A DNA stretch of 42,411 nt, taken from positions 1-42,411 of IMG/VR virus record IMGVR_UViG_3300009420_000024; one strand, 5' to 3'. A program made the translations under genes and the position numbers. The notes beneath the pieces are model-generated. The model had not been told where the DNA came from. It made no database searches and worked only from the letters and a program-made list of their open reading frames with translations. Shown in pieces: positions 1-11,300 of this stretch (its first letter is position 1; every line of letters begins with the position of its first letter). This stretch comes from a virus.

Positions 1-3000
1 AACATCCATTGGTATTGTTGTTGATACCAAACGTGCTTCTGCTGGAATACTAACGTTAGCATAACTGTCATAAGTTATATTAGTAATGTTACCACTTAGC
101 ACTGGTTGTATTTTAGCAATCTCAACTAGTTTTGGATGGTTGTATGAGATGTTACCAATTGTAATTGTTTCGTCGTATAATCTATTTTCGTTTTCCCATA
201 CTACAACTTCGCTACTTGTATCTGGAATTGTTGTATCGTAAATTTTTTCACCGTTTGCATATCTTAAGTTAGCATCTCTTGGTGATAATGTACCGTCACC
301 TTTAAGTACTAATACAAAGTCATAGAACGCTGTTTGGTCATAACTGGCATCCACGTTACTTAAATCATTGCCGTCTGCAATATTGGTACTAAGTTGATAA
401 TCTGTAAAGTATTTCAATGAACCTGTTTGTTCGTTATTTTGAACATAAGATACATTAGCATTAACAGTAGAAAGTTTGTAAACATCAAACTCGCCATGTT
501 CACTTCTAGCCATATGAACTATGTTATCCTGTGCTGGTATCTCACTTGCAAGTCTTGAAGTTCTATCGAATAAGGATTCAAAGTTAAGTATGTCAAATGC
601 TTGATAGTCTACATTATACTTACTTACATAACCTGCGTTAGGTAATGGTTCGTAGTCTAAGTCTAATATACCAGTATGGTCTGCTTTTGTTGTAGTGGGC
701 CATAAGCCTTTCTCAGACATGTCCCTAGGTCTAACAACTAAACGTGTTGGATCGTCTACGTCAATTAATAGTGTTGAGTCTGACTTACTATCTGGAGTAA
801 TGTCAAACGTTCTCATTTGAGTTAGTTTTGCGGCTAAGGCGTCACTTGCCTCTACTTTAATATTTAAAGTACTACCTGGTAAATCTTTTTGGTATGCGTC
901 TACAAAGTCTATACTTGATCTTTCATCTACAATAATAGTTGAACCAGCGGATATGTTACCGCTTGGTAATGCTTGTACGTTTGCAAAGTTAATGTAAGAG
1001 TTAGTTGTATCACCAGAAATACTTGTAACTGTGTATAAAGGATTAACTACTCTTTCTGCTAATTTAACACCATCTATATAAACATCTAAATGTGGATATG
1101 TTCCATTAATAATTGTTAAGTTATCTGTGGCAACATTACCTGCGTTTGTTAATTCATCATTTCTACTTAATGGTGCAAAAGTAAAACTAGTGTTACCACT
1201 TTCAACTAAACTAGTATTTGTAATTGTTGTTCTACTACCTGAATCAAATTCCCAATTATGAGAACCAGCGGCTCCTACAACATTACCTGTTGTAGCAACT
1301 GTGTCTACTGTAGCAGTTACATCTGAGTATGTTGTGCTGTTTGCACTTTCGAAACTAAATCTCTGTCTTGGCTGATATCTTTTTGCTTCTATATCTAAGT
1401 TTGCTAATCCACTACCTGCAAGTGTAAAGTCTGCACCTCTAAGTGTAATAACAAAGTTTTCTGTTGTTGCATTTGCTACACGTTGTGAAGTTGCTGATAT
1501 TAAACTGTTACCACTTACTACACCAATATCTGCTGTAATAGTCGGATCTAATGGCACGTTAGCCATTGTGGTATTAATTGCTGATACAACATTTGCAACC
1601 ATTTGTGCATTTGTGGCACTACCACTTGCTACTGTTGATAAATCAATAGTAGTTGTTTGATGACTTGCATTTGCATGGTGGTCAGTTATTGTAAAGTTAG
1701 CAATACTAGTTAAGTCACCTGTGTTACTAATGTAACTATTACTTGTAGCAAACGGTTGTTGATATGCTGTACTAATGTTTGCTGTAAGTAACTGTGCCGC
1801 AATAACTGTTACTGCTGGATTAATAGTATAACCATATCCTGGCTCTGTAACATCTACAGTAGTAATCTTACCGTCTTGTCCGATATTAACTGTTGCTCTA
1901 GCAGTAGTACCTCCACCGTATGAGAAACTTCCTGGAATCTCTGCTGGTGGTGGTTCAATTTCTAAGAAAGGTTTCTGGAAGAATTTTGTTGTTCTATCTA
2001 AAACTTCTACTTCTTTAACTTTACTAACAATGTCTTCTGGGTATGCTATTTGTATAAGTTGTCGTTCATCTGTAATTTCAGATTCATTAATTTTTATATC
2101 TAAACTTTGCTTGTTGTCCACGTCACCGAACTCGCCAAACTTAAGAGCCCATTCGTCATAAACATTAACACTACCTGGTACTAAAACTTTATCACTGTTA
2201 AGTAATATTTTTAATGCATTTTGTGTACCTTTACTTCTAATCATTCCCATATAGAAATCATATTGGTCATCTTGTGTAAGTTCAAATTCTCTTAGATATT
2301 TTCTTTCTTGATATCCGTATTGTCTTCTACTTGCTTCGTATAATTGTTTTTGCACTGGAACATGACCAATCTCATTGTATTTGCCCATGTCACTTGCTAA
2401 CGTATCAAAGTTAGGCAGTAGTTCTGAACCTTGTATAATGTATCCTTCTGCAGATAAAGTTCCGTCCCATGCTTTAGTACGTTTTGCTTTAATTTTTAAT
2501 CTTGCTTGTCTTTGGTTTAATACATCATTGTATATAGTATCACCAAAAATAGTTTTGTTTGAAATTAACAAACTATGTTCTATCTCATTTGTGTATAACA
2601 ATGAGCCGTATAATTCTTTTCCAATTGGAGGACTAACAGTTATCTGTTGTCCATCCCTAATTATCTCACATTCTATAGGACTAATTTTTTTACCTTCTTC
2701 ATCCAATAAACTAAATTGTCCCTGGTCTATATCTTTTATCTCACTAACTTTTCCTATAGGAGCAATAAATTTTATCCCGGATGCCATCGGACTTAGGTTT
2801 AATGTGTTACCTGAACTCCACTTACCTATACTCCAAAACAGGAATTGTCTTCCTGAATATATCCAGTCATTTACATCTGCTATATCATCATTGTAGTCGC
2901 CAAAGTCGTAACCTTGTGCTTCTTGATGTCTGCCTAAACTTACTAGGAAGTCAAAAACTTCTGCTACGGTATCAAACTCTGTTCCGTATTCTACTCTTTC

Positions 3001-6000
3001 TACCTTGCTAGTACCACGTAAGAATAGTGTTGCTTCTGCGCCACCTACTGTAGGCAATGTTTTAAGTCTTTGCCAAATTTCTGTATTAGTTACAACACTT
3101 CCAGCCTGTGCTGAAGTTTTTGCTCTAAAGTAGTTGTAACCACTTTTAATAATTTCACCTTCGTTGTACTGGACAGCTCTGTCATATGTAGCAGGGGAAA
3201 GTGGTTCACCGCCAACTTTAATTTGTGTTTTCTCTTTAGCAGTATCACTTGGTTCTATTTCAAAATATTTCTTAGTGCTGTTATATCCAAACACTTTATA
3301 TTTGTTTGTAGAAGTTAATTGTATTAACACACCTGTATAATCATTTGTTGAACTGTACGGCCCAACATGTACATCTACTTGTATATCTTCTTGAGGTAAT
3401 ATTAAACTTGAACTATTACCAGTTGTACTATAGTTGTCACTGAACACAGTCATTGTGTCTCTGTCAACAAAGCCTGCGAACTTGTGTCCGAGCTTACTAT
3501 TAACTGTTTTAAATGGCTTACTAAATTCTGCTACAGGATTAAGTCCTTGGAATCTTAAATAGGTATCTATAAATTGTGTAAAGCCTGTATTGGTTTGCAA
3601 TACTGAATTTGCATCTACACTACCATGTACAGTTGCGTTTTTGACTTTGTAACGTTTGTACGTTGTCTTGTCAAGTAATTGGTTGGTGTTTGCAGAACCA
3701 CGTATAATTTTTCCAGGCTCTGCAAACACACTGGCAAACTTACCGGGCTTGGTAAGTAAAAGGGCCTCTGCTATTGCAAAGGGATATGCTTCAGAAATTT
3801 TCCATGCGTTCTCTACAGGAGCGCCATCTCCAAATTTCCAATTCTTTCCTGCTAGTGAGGTATCCGCACTATAGGTTATTGTATGAGTACTTGTAAGTTT
3901 ATAATTTTGTGTACCGCTTTGATGTGTAGCAGTACCTGTAGCATTAGTACTTTGACTTGCAGGCGTAAAGAAGTATTTAGGGCCTACTGTAAATGGATAT
4001 GCAGGTTGTAAGTTGCTGTCCAAAGTTGCTACATAATATCTTGTTCCACTAGGGAATTCAGGTGTTATACCATAACGTGTATTAAATTCATCTAGGTCAC
4101 CTGTTGCAGAACTATATTCAAAGTCCTCAACAAATTCTCCTGTTGGTGTTCCACCTACTGTTGTTCTTCCTGCAGTCTTTAAACTGTAACTGCTTACTAA
4201 TCGTTTGATGTCACTGGTGTTGTCTAATCTATCTGTATAACCATATGGTCCGTAAATTGGTAAACCGTCAAATGCCCAACCTACTATAGGTGAGTGACTG
4301 TCTGTTGCCCAACTGTTAAGTCCAACTGTCTGTGGACTAGGTTGTGCATAACCGTATATGTTATCTGTTTTAACAAAACCACCAGCACTATCCATGCTCA
4401 CATCGTTTCTATACAAGTGAGCGTATGTGAATGAGTTGCTTAATGAGTGTGCGTTTCCTGTACTAGCATTGAATATTTGTGCTCCATTAACTGCAACACC
4501 AACTGCTGTTGATCCTGTGCTAGTTGCACTTGCAAAGTCGCCTGCTGTACTATCGCCTGTATTAGTTGTAATTGTGTACTTGCTTTCTTTATCGTCTATA
4601 AAGTTTGTATTGTCTGCTGTTGGGAATGTACCAGTGTCATGGTTTAACAATCCGTTTGCAGTAATATTTAAAATAGTTCCGCTGTTTAATTCTGCAACAC
4701 TTAATCCATCCATAGTCTCTATAAATGAAGTTGCGTTTGCAGTAGCAGTTCCTGTTGTTGTTTCTACCCAACTAATAGTCTTATTTGTTGCTGTAGTTGA
4801 AATAATATTTGCAGGTGCAATTAAGTTAGCACTTGCATCAACTGGCAATTCTAGTTTTAATCCTATTCTTCTGTAAGGATTATTTTTTGTATATTTGTTA
4901 TTTGTAAGATTTTCTCTTTCACCATGTCTAATAATACCGTCTTCTAAGTCGTTCCACATAGGTTTATTATTCAAACCGTAATCAGTGTATGTAGTAGTAA
5001 TGTATTGAGTATCCCACCAACTTGGCTTCTTAACAAAGCCTAACATTTCCCATGGATGAGTATGTGGTCTTTCTGTATCGTAACAGGCTTCAAATATTCC
5101 TCTCCAATAACCAGGACTTGCAGTACCTGAATTGTAGTTCCATGTGAAGTAGTTTGATGCATCGTAGTATTCATTGATTACAAAGTCTACATCATTTCTG
5201 TTAATAAACTGATTAAAATTACTTCTTAATAAGTTATAGTAAGAAGTTCTGCTTAAACCTGTGTCTGTTCTAAAACGTCCAGGACGTACAGAATGTATGT
5301 TTAAATCGTACTGACTATCTTTATTCCTAAATGTATCTGTAATACCGTTCCAAATTCTTTTTTCAAATTCTAATAGTATGTGGTCATGAATATCATTTGC
5401 GGCAACTGTTTTACTACCGTCATGTCCAACAATAACTGTAATAGGTTCTTTAAAACTAGTATCAGTTATAATCTCTGGTTTGTATGCAGGATATAATCCC
5501 ATCGCACTTGGCGTAGGAGGTGTTTGACAACTTTCTCTGTCTTTGTCATAAATTCTAAATTTAAGTGTATTACCTAATGTTAATGTATAAGTGTCAGTAA
5601 AGTTTACAGTATTTGCAGTTGTTGTGCTAGTTACTGTATAATCTTGTTCTGCATCTAGTAATTTTTCTATACCGTCCGATCCTGTATCATATACATATAA
5701 ACTATTTTCAATTTTAGATAAGTCACAGTATTTGCTTAATGTAGTTGCTTTTGTTAGTATGTTATTAACTATAACTTTTTGTTCGTTATACTTGTCACCA
5801 AATGCCGCCATGTAACTGTAGTCAAAAACGTTCTTGCCTTGATTATAACCAATCACTGCTTCTAGAACATGTTCTAAACTGTCACCGTAACTTTGATTAG
5901 ACGTGTCGTTAGTGTCTACATAATTTTTAATTTCTTTCTTTAATCTGTTTTTATACTTAACATACTCGTTGCTGTTAAAGTCTAAGGAATCTTTAAGATT

Positions 6001-8307
6001 AAATTTATCGTTACTAAACAACCAACTTGCCATTTGCAAGTCATCATCAGTTTGTACAAGTTTGTCTGCATAAGATGTATCAACTTTAATGTCTGTAAAG
6101 TTGCTTGTGCCTAATGGTTCACCTGTAATATCTTCTTGGTTCCTAATTAGGTTATAAAATTGTTCTAAGTATTGTGGCTGAGCAACTGTTGTAATATCTA
6201 TATTGTTTAAGTTACTGTGCCAACTTAAAGGTAAATCATATCTACCTGTACGTTTTGCATCTTTAATAAAACCTGTTGTAGTTTTTGTTTTAACATCTAT
6301 AATATCGTTTTTACTTAATGTAAATGTACCAAATGTAATTGCAATATGTGTTGGGTTATAACTAAATGTTTTATTTCTTACACCATTAATAAAAACTCTG
6401 ATACTACTTTCATCTACTTCTGGTTTAGCAGTTATTTCCCATTGTGTTCTTGAATTTTTAACATCCTCATCGTTAACAATATACCTGTCTTCAACTTTTT
6501 GATTTGTTTTCTTAGGTTGTGCTTTCCAACTTGTGTCTTTAATTACATCACCGTTAGGCAAACTTTTACTGTAATATATGTAACCATGCATATAAGTTTT
6601 TTCTGTACCACCAAATGCAATGTATGAATGTAAATCTGTTTCTAAATTGTTATCAAATACTATTTCACTAAAGTTATTAAAGTTATCATAAGTTAATGGA
6701 AAGTTTAAAACAGCATCTTTAGTCTTAGATGCATCTGCTTCTTTGTAACTAAATATTTTTGTTCCAGCAAAATCACTTTTAGGATATACTGAATCACTGC
6801 TTAATGCAATGCCTTTATAATCGTAAGCATTAAATAAGATTGGCGTATTAACTTTTCTCTTTTGTTGTCCTTCTATCCATTTCGTTCCATTCCAAAAGTA
6901 CTCAACACCTTGCTTTCTAGCACCAAACTTAATACTAACAACATCACCTATATTTGCTACATAACTTTCTGCTGTTAATGTTGCATTAGATGGACTAGCA
7001 CCATCACTGCCAATAGTATAAATCTTACTAGCAATATCGGTTGCTTCGTTAGGGAATATAATTCTATTTCCAACTTCTAATGTTACTCCGTCAACAACAC
7101 CACCGTTAGGTCTGCCAACTACTTCTGATTTTAAATTATCGAATGCCGCAATTTCTATTGCATCAACACCCTTTGTACCAAAGTTAAATAGTTCTATATT
7201 TCTGTCAAATTCTATAATTGGTCTTATTGCTCTTTTACCTTTCTTAGGTAATTGGTCGCCTGCATCTAAGAAGTTTTGTCTATGATACCAAAAGTTAATT
7301 CTACTCCAGACATTATTATCTTCAGCGCCACGTTCCATAATGATATAGTCATTTACTTCTTGAGTATTGTCACTATCAAACGGTCCTGTATCGTATGCGC
7401 CTACTCCGCCAACTACATATTGTAATTGCTGTCCAATGGCTGTTACATAACCGTCCCATAACGGTCTACCTGTTGTCGAGTCTACTTGACTCATTGTAGA
7501 ATAAGAAAAGTTATCAATGTCTACATAGTTTGATATACCTTGTAATCCGCCTGATTTAAATCTGGTATCGTCTGGATTGTTATTAGTGTTTACTAATGTG
7601 TCAGTAGCAGTATCAATAATAGTTCTGTCATATAGGATATAATCTTCTGTACTAAATGTTGTTGCAAAGTTTTGTTCTTTGTTTATTAATATGATACTCT
7701 CGCCTAGGCCTTCTACAACCCAACGTGTATCGTTCATGTAAGGTTCTGGTATCACATAGTTTCCACTAAAGGATATTACCATACCGTTTCTAAATACTGT
7801 ACCATCTGGTGATGTATAAGTTGTCTTACCTAATATATCTTTTTCTATGTTAATAGGTTTTGCAGTTGTGCCAGATATAATTTTTGCTGTGGGCCCTGTT
7901 GGACTCCAAAAGTATTCTTGATAGTTAATAAATTTATCAATGTTTATGGGTGGTAGAAAACTATAAAAGTTTGAATCAAACAATGTATTTTGATTTTGTG
8001 TATCTACTCCATAACTTTTTAATACATTTAAAAAGTCTTGATAGAACATTGCGTTTTCACTTTCACCTGTTAGTTGATTAATATTATTAGTTACAGGTTC
8101 GAGACTGTATTTGTCTCTTGTTGGATTATGTTCTACTTTATAAGTGTCAGTTGAATCAAAAACTGTAAAGTCTTTTGAACCAACATACGCACTTATATTT
8201 TCAATATTTGCTTTTGAAAATAGTTGCTCAACAGTTGTATCAAAAAAGTTTTTGATAGTTGTTGTTTGGTTAACTACTGGTAGTTTTGTATATTTCTTAT
8301 CTGCCAC
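1..8307 (-). CDS. giant baseplate wedge/structural protein, C-terminus outside window
   Basis: The minus-strand frame is open from a GTG at 8307 to the left edge, at least 2,769 codons. I read the triplets line by line over roughly the left 2.3 kb, the start-proximal 1.3 kb and spot positions between, and found no in-frame stop. The start follows TAGGA with normal spacing and lies 11 nt after the gp6 stop. The protein is rich in Asn, Thr, Asp and Tyr. It contains a PGYGYT-type motif (about 1830-1860) and a segment YDFYMGMIRSKGTQNA (about 2220-2270), both of a kind seen in large marine phage tail proteins. It follows gp25 and gp6 in the same operon, where T4 has gp7, so a wedge-like or peripheral baseplate role is likely. 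T4 gp7 is about 1,030 residues, so this is far larger. The family assignment rests on position. Confidence 0.85.
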   Translation of the reverse strand, partial: MADKKYTKLPVVNQTTTIKNFFDTTVEQLFSKANIENISAYVGSKDFTVFDSTDTYKVEHNPTRDKYSLEPVTNNINQLTGESENAMFYQDFLNVLKSYGVDTQNQNTLFDSNFYSFLPPINIDKFINYQEYFWSPTGPTAKIISGTTAKPINIEKDILGKTTYTSPDGTVFRNGMVISFSGNYVIPEPYMNDTRWVVEGLGESIILINKEQNFATTFSTEDYILYDRTIIDTATDTLVNTNNNPDDTRFKSGGLQGISNYVDIDNFSYSTMSQVDSTTGRPLWDGYVTAIGQQLQYVVGGVGAYDTGPFDSDNTQEVNDYIIMERGAEDNNVWSRINFWYHRQNFLDAGDQLPKKGKRAIRPIIEFDRNIELFNFGTKGVDAIEIAAFDNLKSEVVGRPNGGVVDGVTLEVGNRIIFPNEATDIASKIYTIGSDGASPSNATLTAESYVANIGDVVSIKFGARKQGVEYFWNGTKWIEGQQKRKVNTPILFNAYDYKGIALSSDSVYPKSDFAGTKIFSYKEADASKTKDAVLNFPLTYDNFNNFSEIVFDNNLETDLHSYIAFGGTEKTYMHGYIYYSKSLPNGDVIKDTSWKAQPKKTNQKVEDRYIVNDEDVKNSRTQWEITAKPEVDESSIRVFINGVRNKTFSYNPTHIAITFGTFTLSKNDIIDVKTKTTTGFIKDAKRTGRYDLPLSWHSNLNNIDITTVAQPQYLEQFYNLIRNQEDITGEPLGTSNFTDIKVDTSYADKLVQTDDDLQMASWLFSNDKFNLKDSLDFNSNEYVKYKNRLKKEIKNYVDTNDTSNQSYGDSLEHVLEAVIGYNQGKNVFDYSYMAAFGDKYNEQKVIVNNILTKATTLSKYCDLSKIENSLYVYDTGSDGIEKLLDAEQDYTVTSTTTANTVNFTDTYTLTLGNTLKFRIYDKDRESCQTPPTPSAMGLYPAYKPEIITDTSFKEPITVIVGHDGSKTVAANDIHDHILLEFEKRIWNGITDTFRNKDSQYDLNIHSVRPGRFRTDTGLSRTSYYNLLRSNFNQFINRNDVDFVINEYYDASNYFTWNYNSGTASPGYWRGIFEACYDTERPHTHPWEMLGFVKKPSWWDTQYITTTYTDYGLNNKPMWNDLEDGIIRHGERENLTNNKYTKNNPYRRIGLKLELPVDASANLIAPANIISTTATNKTISWVETTTGTATANATSFIETMDGLSVAELNSGTILNITANGLLNHDTGTFPTADNTNFIDDKESKYTITTNTGDSTAGDFASATSTGSTAVGVAVNGAQIFNASTGNAHSLSNSFTYAHLYRNDVSMDSAGGFVKTDNIYGYAQPSPQTVGLNSWATDSHSPIVGWAFDGLPIYGPYGYTDRLDNTSDIKRLVSSYSLKTAGRTTVGGTPTGEFVEDFEYSSATGDLDEFNTRYGITPEFPSGTRYYVATLDSNLQPAYPFTVGPKYFFTPASQSTNATGTATHQSGTQNYKLTSTHTITYSADTSLAGKNWKFGDGAPVENAWKISEAYPFAIAEALLLTKPGKFASVFAEPGKIIRGSANTNQLLDKTTYKRYKVKNATVHGSVDANSVLQTNTGFTQFIDTYLRFQGLNPVAEFSKPFKTVNSKLGHKFAGFVDRDTMTVFSDNYSTTGNSSSLILPQEDIQVDVHVGPYSSTNDYTGVLIQLTSTNKYKVFGYNSTKKYFEIEPSDTAKEKTQIKVGGEPLSPATYDRAVQYNEGEIIKSGYNYFRAKTSAQAGSVVTNTEIWQRLKTLPTVGGAEATLFLRGTSKVERVEYGTEFDTVAEVFDFLVSLGRHQEAQGYDFGDYNDDIADVNDWIYSGRQFLFWSIGKWSSGNTLNLSPMASGIKFIAPIGKVSEIKDIDQGQFSLLDEEGKKISPIECEIIRDGQQITVSPPIGKELYGSLLYTNEIEHSLLISNKTIFGDTIYNDVLNQRQARLKIKAKRTKAWDGTLSAEGYIIQGSELLPNFDTLASDMGKYNEIGHVPVQKQLYEASRRQYGYQERKYLREFELTQDDQYDFYMGMIRSKGTQNALKILLNSDKVLVPGSVNVYDEWALKFGEFGDVDNKQSLDIKINESEITDERQLIQIAYPEDIVSKVKEVEVLDRTTKFFQKPFLEIEPPPAEIPGSFSYGGGTTARATVNIGQDGKITTVDVTEPGYGYTINPAVTVIAAQLLTANISTAYQQPFATSNSYISNTGDLTSIANFTITDHHANASHQTTTIDLSTVASGSATNAQMVANVVSAINTTMANVPLDPTITADIGVVSGNSLISATSQRVANATTENFVITLRGADFTLAGSGLANLDIEAKRYQPRQRFSFESANSTTYSDVTATVDTVATTGNVVGAAGSHNWEFDSGSRTTITNTSLVESGNTSFTFAPLSRNDELTNAGNVATDNLTIINGTYPHLDVYIDGVKLAERVVNPLYTVTSISGDTTNSYINFANVQALPSGNISAGSTIIVDERSSIDFVDAYQKDLPGSTLNIKVEASDALAAKLTQMRTFDITPDSKSDSTLLIDVDDPTRLVVRPRDMSEKGLWPTTTKADHTGILDLDYEPLPNAGYVSKYNVDYQAFDILNFESLFDRTSRLASEIPAQDNIVHMARSEHGEFDVYKLSTVNANVSYVQNNEQTGSLKYFTDYQLSTNIADGNDLSNVDASYDQTAFYDFVLVLKGDGTLSPRDANLRYANGEKIYDTTIPDTSSEVVVWENENRLYDETITIGNISYNHPKLVEIAKIQPVLSGNITNITYDSYANVSIPAEARLVSTTIPMDV

Positions 8308-8318
8308 TTAATTTCCTA

Positions 8319-11300
8319 TTAATAGCCTGAACCACTAGAACCGCTTGAGCCTGAGCCTGAAGAACTTGTTCCAGTAGTATTGTTTGTTACGTCTGCATTA
8401 GCAGTCGTTGACGTTGCAATGTTTGTCTCTACAACGTAGTTACCATGATAGTATGTTACACCGTTTGGCATGAAAAATGTTTTACCAAAGAATACATGCG
8501 TATGATGTGTACCATCGCCTACAAAGTTTGCCGCTTCAGCCGAAGGATATAACGGATAGTATCCGTCTATCGCATACGGGCCAATTGCTTCTGTACTGTT
8601 ATCATAACTAGTAAACGATTGTGAACCTATCAATGAAGGCTTCAAATTATCACTAGTTAGTTTATCAACTATATCTACGTCTGTAACTTTTGCTGTACTT
8701 AAAAATAATTCGTCCGACTCGCATTTAACTTGGAATAAATCTCCAAATTTACCGCTGTTCGTTTTAGGCACAATAACAATACTGCCAATTGAATTTCCAA
8801 CTTGCTGATGAATATAACTACTTAATTCTGTAAAGTAGAATGTATCACCAAATTCCCAATTATCAATTTTGAAATATCTGTTTACTGCCTTAATAATATT
8901 TGTTTTAATCTCATTATCACTTAAACTTGTTCCTGCTAGTCTTACAACTTTAAATCTTGCTTGTAAATTATTAGGAGCATCGTCACCAAATAGTAACTTA
9001 AATCTACCACTCTTAAATAGTAGTTGGTCACTTGCAGTTTTAAATTGTTCTAGTATAGCAAATTCATTTTCTAATTCTGATGACGTGGGCTCAATGGGCC
9101 ATGCTGTTCCAGGCACATTAAGATAAGATTGAACTTTATCATTATAAGTGTCTGTTAGCATAAACATCTCATGTACATTACTAATGCTAGGATCTATTCT
9201 CATGCTGTTATCTGCAATGTGTTGCCATTTAAAAATTACACCTTCTTGTGTAGGTGACATAGTATTCTGTGTAAAACTCTTACCATGTCTTGCTTTATGA
9301 TTAGAACTTTCATAATGTTTAACAACGTTTAGGTTCGTACTACTGTACGTCATAATATAAACTTTTTTAGTATCTACTGCATAAACTTTTTTATTGTGCA
9401 ACTTACCACCAATGTTTGTGTTATCAAATTTAGTAATAATACTTTCTTTTTTAACCATAAAGTATTCATAGTCTGCTACTGTATAAACAGTACCTGTATT
9501 TGCTGATGCATCACCTGTCGATGAGCCTGCAATTTTAGACATCTCTGTATTAAAGTTTACGTCATCTTCTCTTCTTAAATCTAATATTCCTGCTTTAACA
9601 GGTTTTGTATATGTGTAACCATCAAAACTGTTAAAGTCTTCGAATATGATTACATCTCCAGTTGCAACAAACTCTGCAAACTGAATTGGATTGTCTGGGC
9701 TGTCATCACCTGTAGTATTAATTGGTGTGACTTGTACTTTTCTAGGATCTGTGTAGCCGTCGCCATACGAAAAGTTACCAACTGCTGAATAAGTAATTGG
9801 CTTTGTTAATCTTTCTCTATCGTTAATATATGTAATAGTAAGTTTGTCCTTACTTGGCAAACTTGAACTATCAATTGAGTAATGTCTTTTAGTGTTAAAG
9901 TTACTAATTCTTAGTGTACCTGTTTGTGCAGAAGCATCTACGTTTGTAACTTCAATATGTCCAGTACCAACACCATCGCCATTTCCAACGTTATAGTTCG
10001 TGTTTTCAAATCTATAACTAATGTTACCAGAGCCATCTAAAATATTACTACCAAATGTAGTATTACTAAAGGACATAACAATATTACTTGGTAAACTATG
10101 TACAACACCTGTGTTGTTAGCAATAGTAACGTTTGTATTACTTGTTAAATCTGATGTATCAAAGTTAGTACCTAGTTCTATAATAGCATCTTTAACAAAT
10201 GCATTAGCAGTTGCATCGCCGTCTATAAATAATCCAAAGTTACTTGTAAGTTTTGTTTCAATTTGATCGTATCTAGTATCTCTATTTTTTAAAGGTATAT
10301 TTGTAAAACTTTGTCCAATCTTTGTAGAGTACCATGCATCGCCTAAAAAGTCTGGAGTAGCAGTAGTATCTGTCCACTCAAATATTTCTTCACTTCTAGA
10401 CTTATTGTTGAGTGTAGTAATTTCTACAGTATCGTATTTTGCAGTTCCTGTAAAACTGTCTATGATCCTGTTTGTATTTACATCATAAAATCTCACATCT
10501 TCGTAACTTTCAAACACATATCGTATGCCTCTGATAAGCACGTCATATCGATTACTTAATGTATCGACCGGAACATAAGTGAATTTTAATAACCAACTTT
10601 TATCTCTTCCGTTACCGGATGTATCTTGAGCATTACCTATTGTGAAATCCGTTGTATTTGAAACGTCATTATTTGAAATAACATAAAACTGGTTACTGCT
10701 TGGATTATATCCTAATGCAAAACTCTGCTTTAAGTTCATAGCATTTGTGATTGCTGTTATTTCTGTATCAAAGAATTTTTTTCTTAATGTTGTAATAACT
10801 GCTGTACCTTTCCATCCTTCTGGTACACTTTCACTTAATACAATTGGGCCTTGCACAACTGTACTATTACTAACACGTTTGCCATTGTCTCTGATACTTT
10901 TAATCTTAACCCATTTCTTTTGTGTAATATCTGTTGGGTTCTCAAAATTAATTAAGTGCCCAGGCTGTATAAGTTGTAAAGCCGGGTTTGCAATATTCAC
11001 ATCTGATGCTGTGCCGCTAGACGTAAAAGTTTCTGTTAAATATCCTGTTACTCCTTCAGCAACTTTAGGCAATGTGTGCCATTCAATACCGTACAATGCT
11101 AGATTAAATTTGTTAGGCTCTCTGTCTAACCATGCGTCTCTGAAGTCACTGTATATAAAATCGTTTAGTTCCAACTTCTTTAAATACGTTGGAAGTAGTT
11201 TTGTAATTTGTTCTAGTGGAGTGTTATTGTTATCAATAATAAAGTCAGCACTTAAATTACTGTCTTCAATAAACAATGCACCATCTTCTGCTAGTACGTT

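Noticed and set aside
2375-2896. 173-codon plus-strand frame, and others opposite the giant gene
   Set aside because: The minus frame is continuous and protein-like through this region. The plus frames lack ribosome sites and have shadow-type composition.
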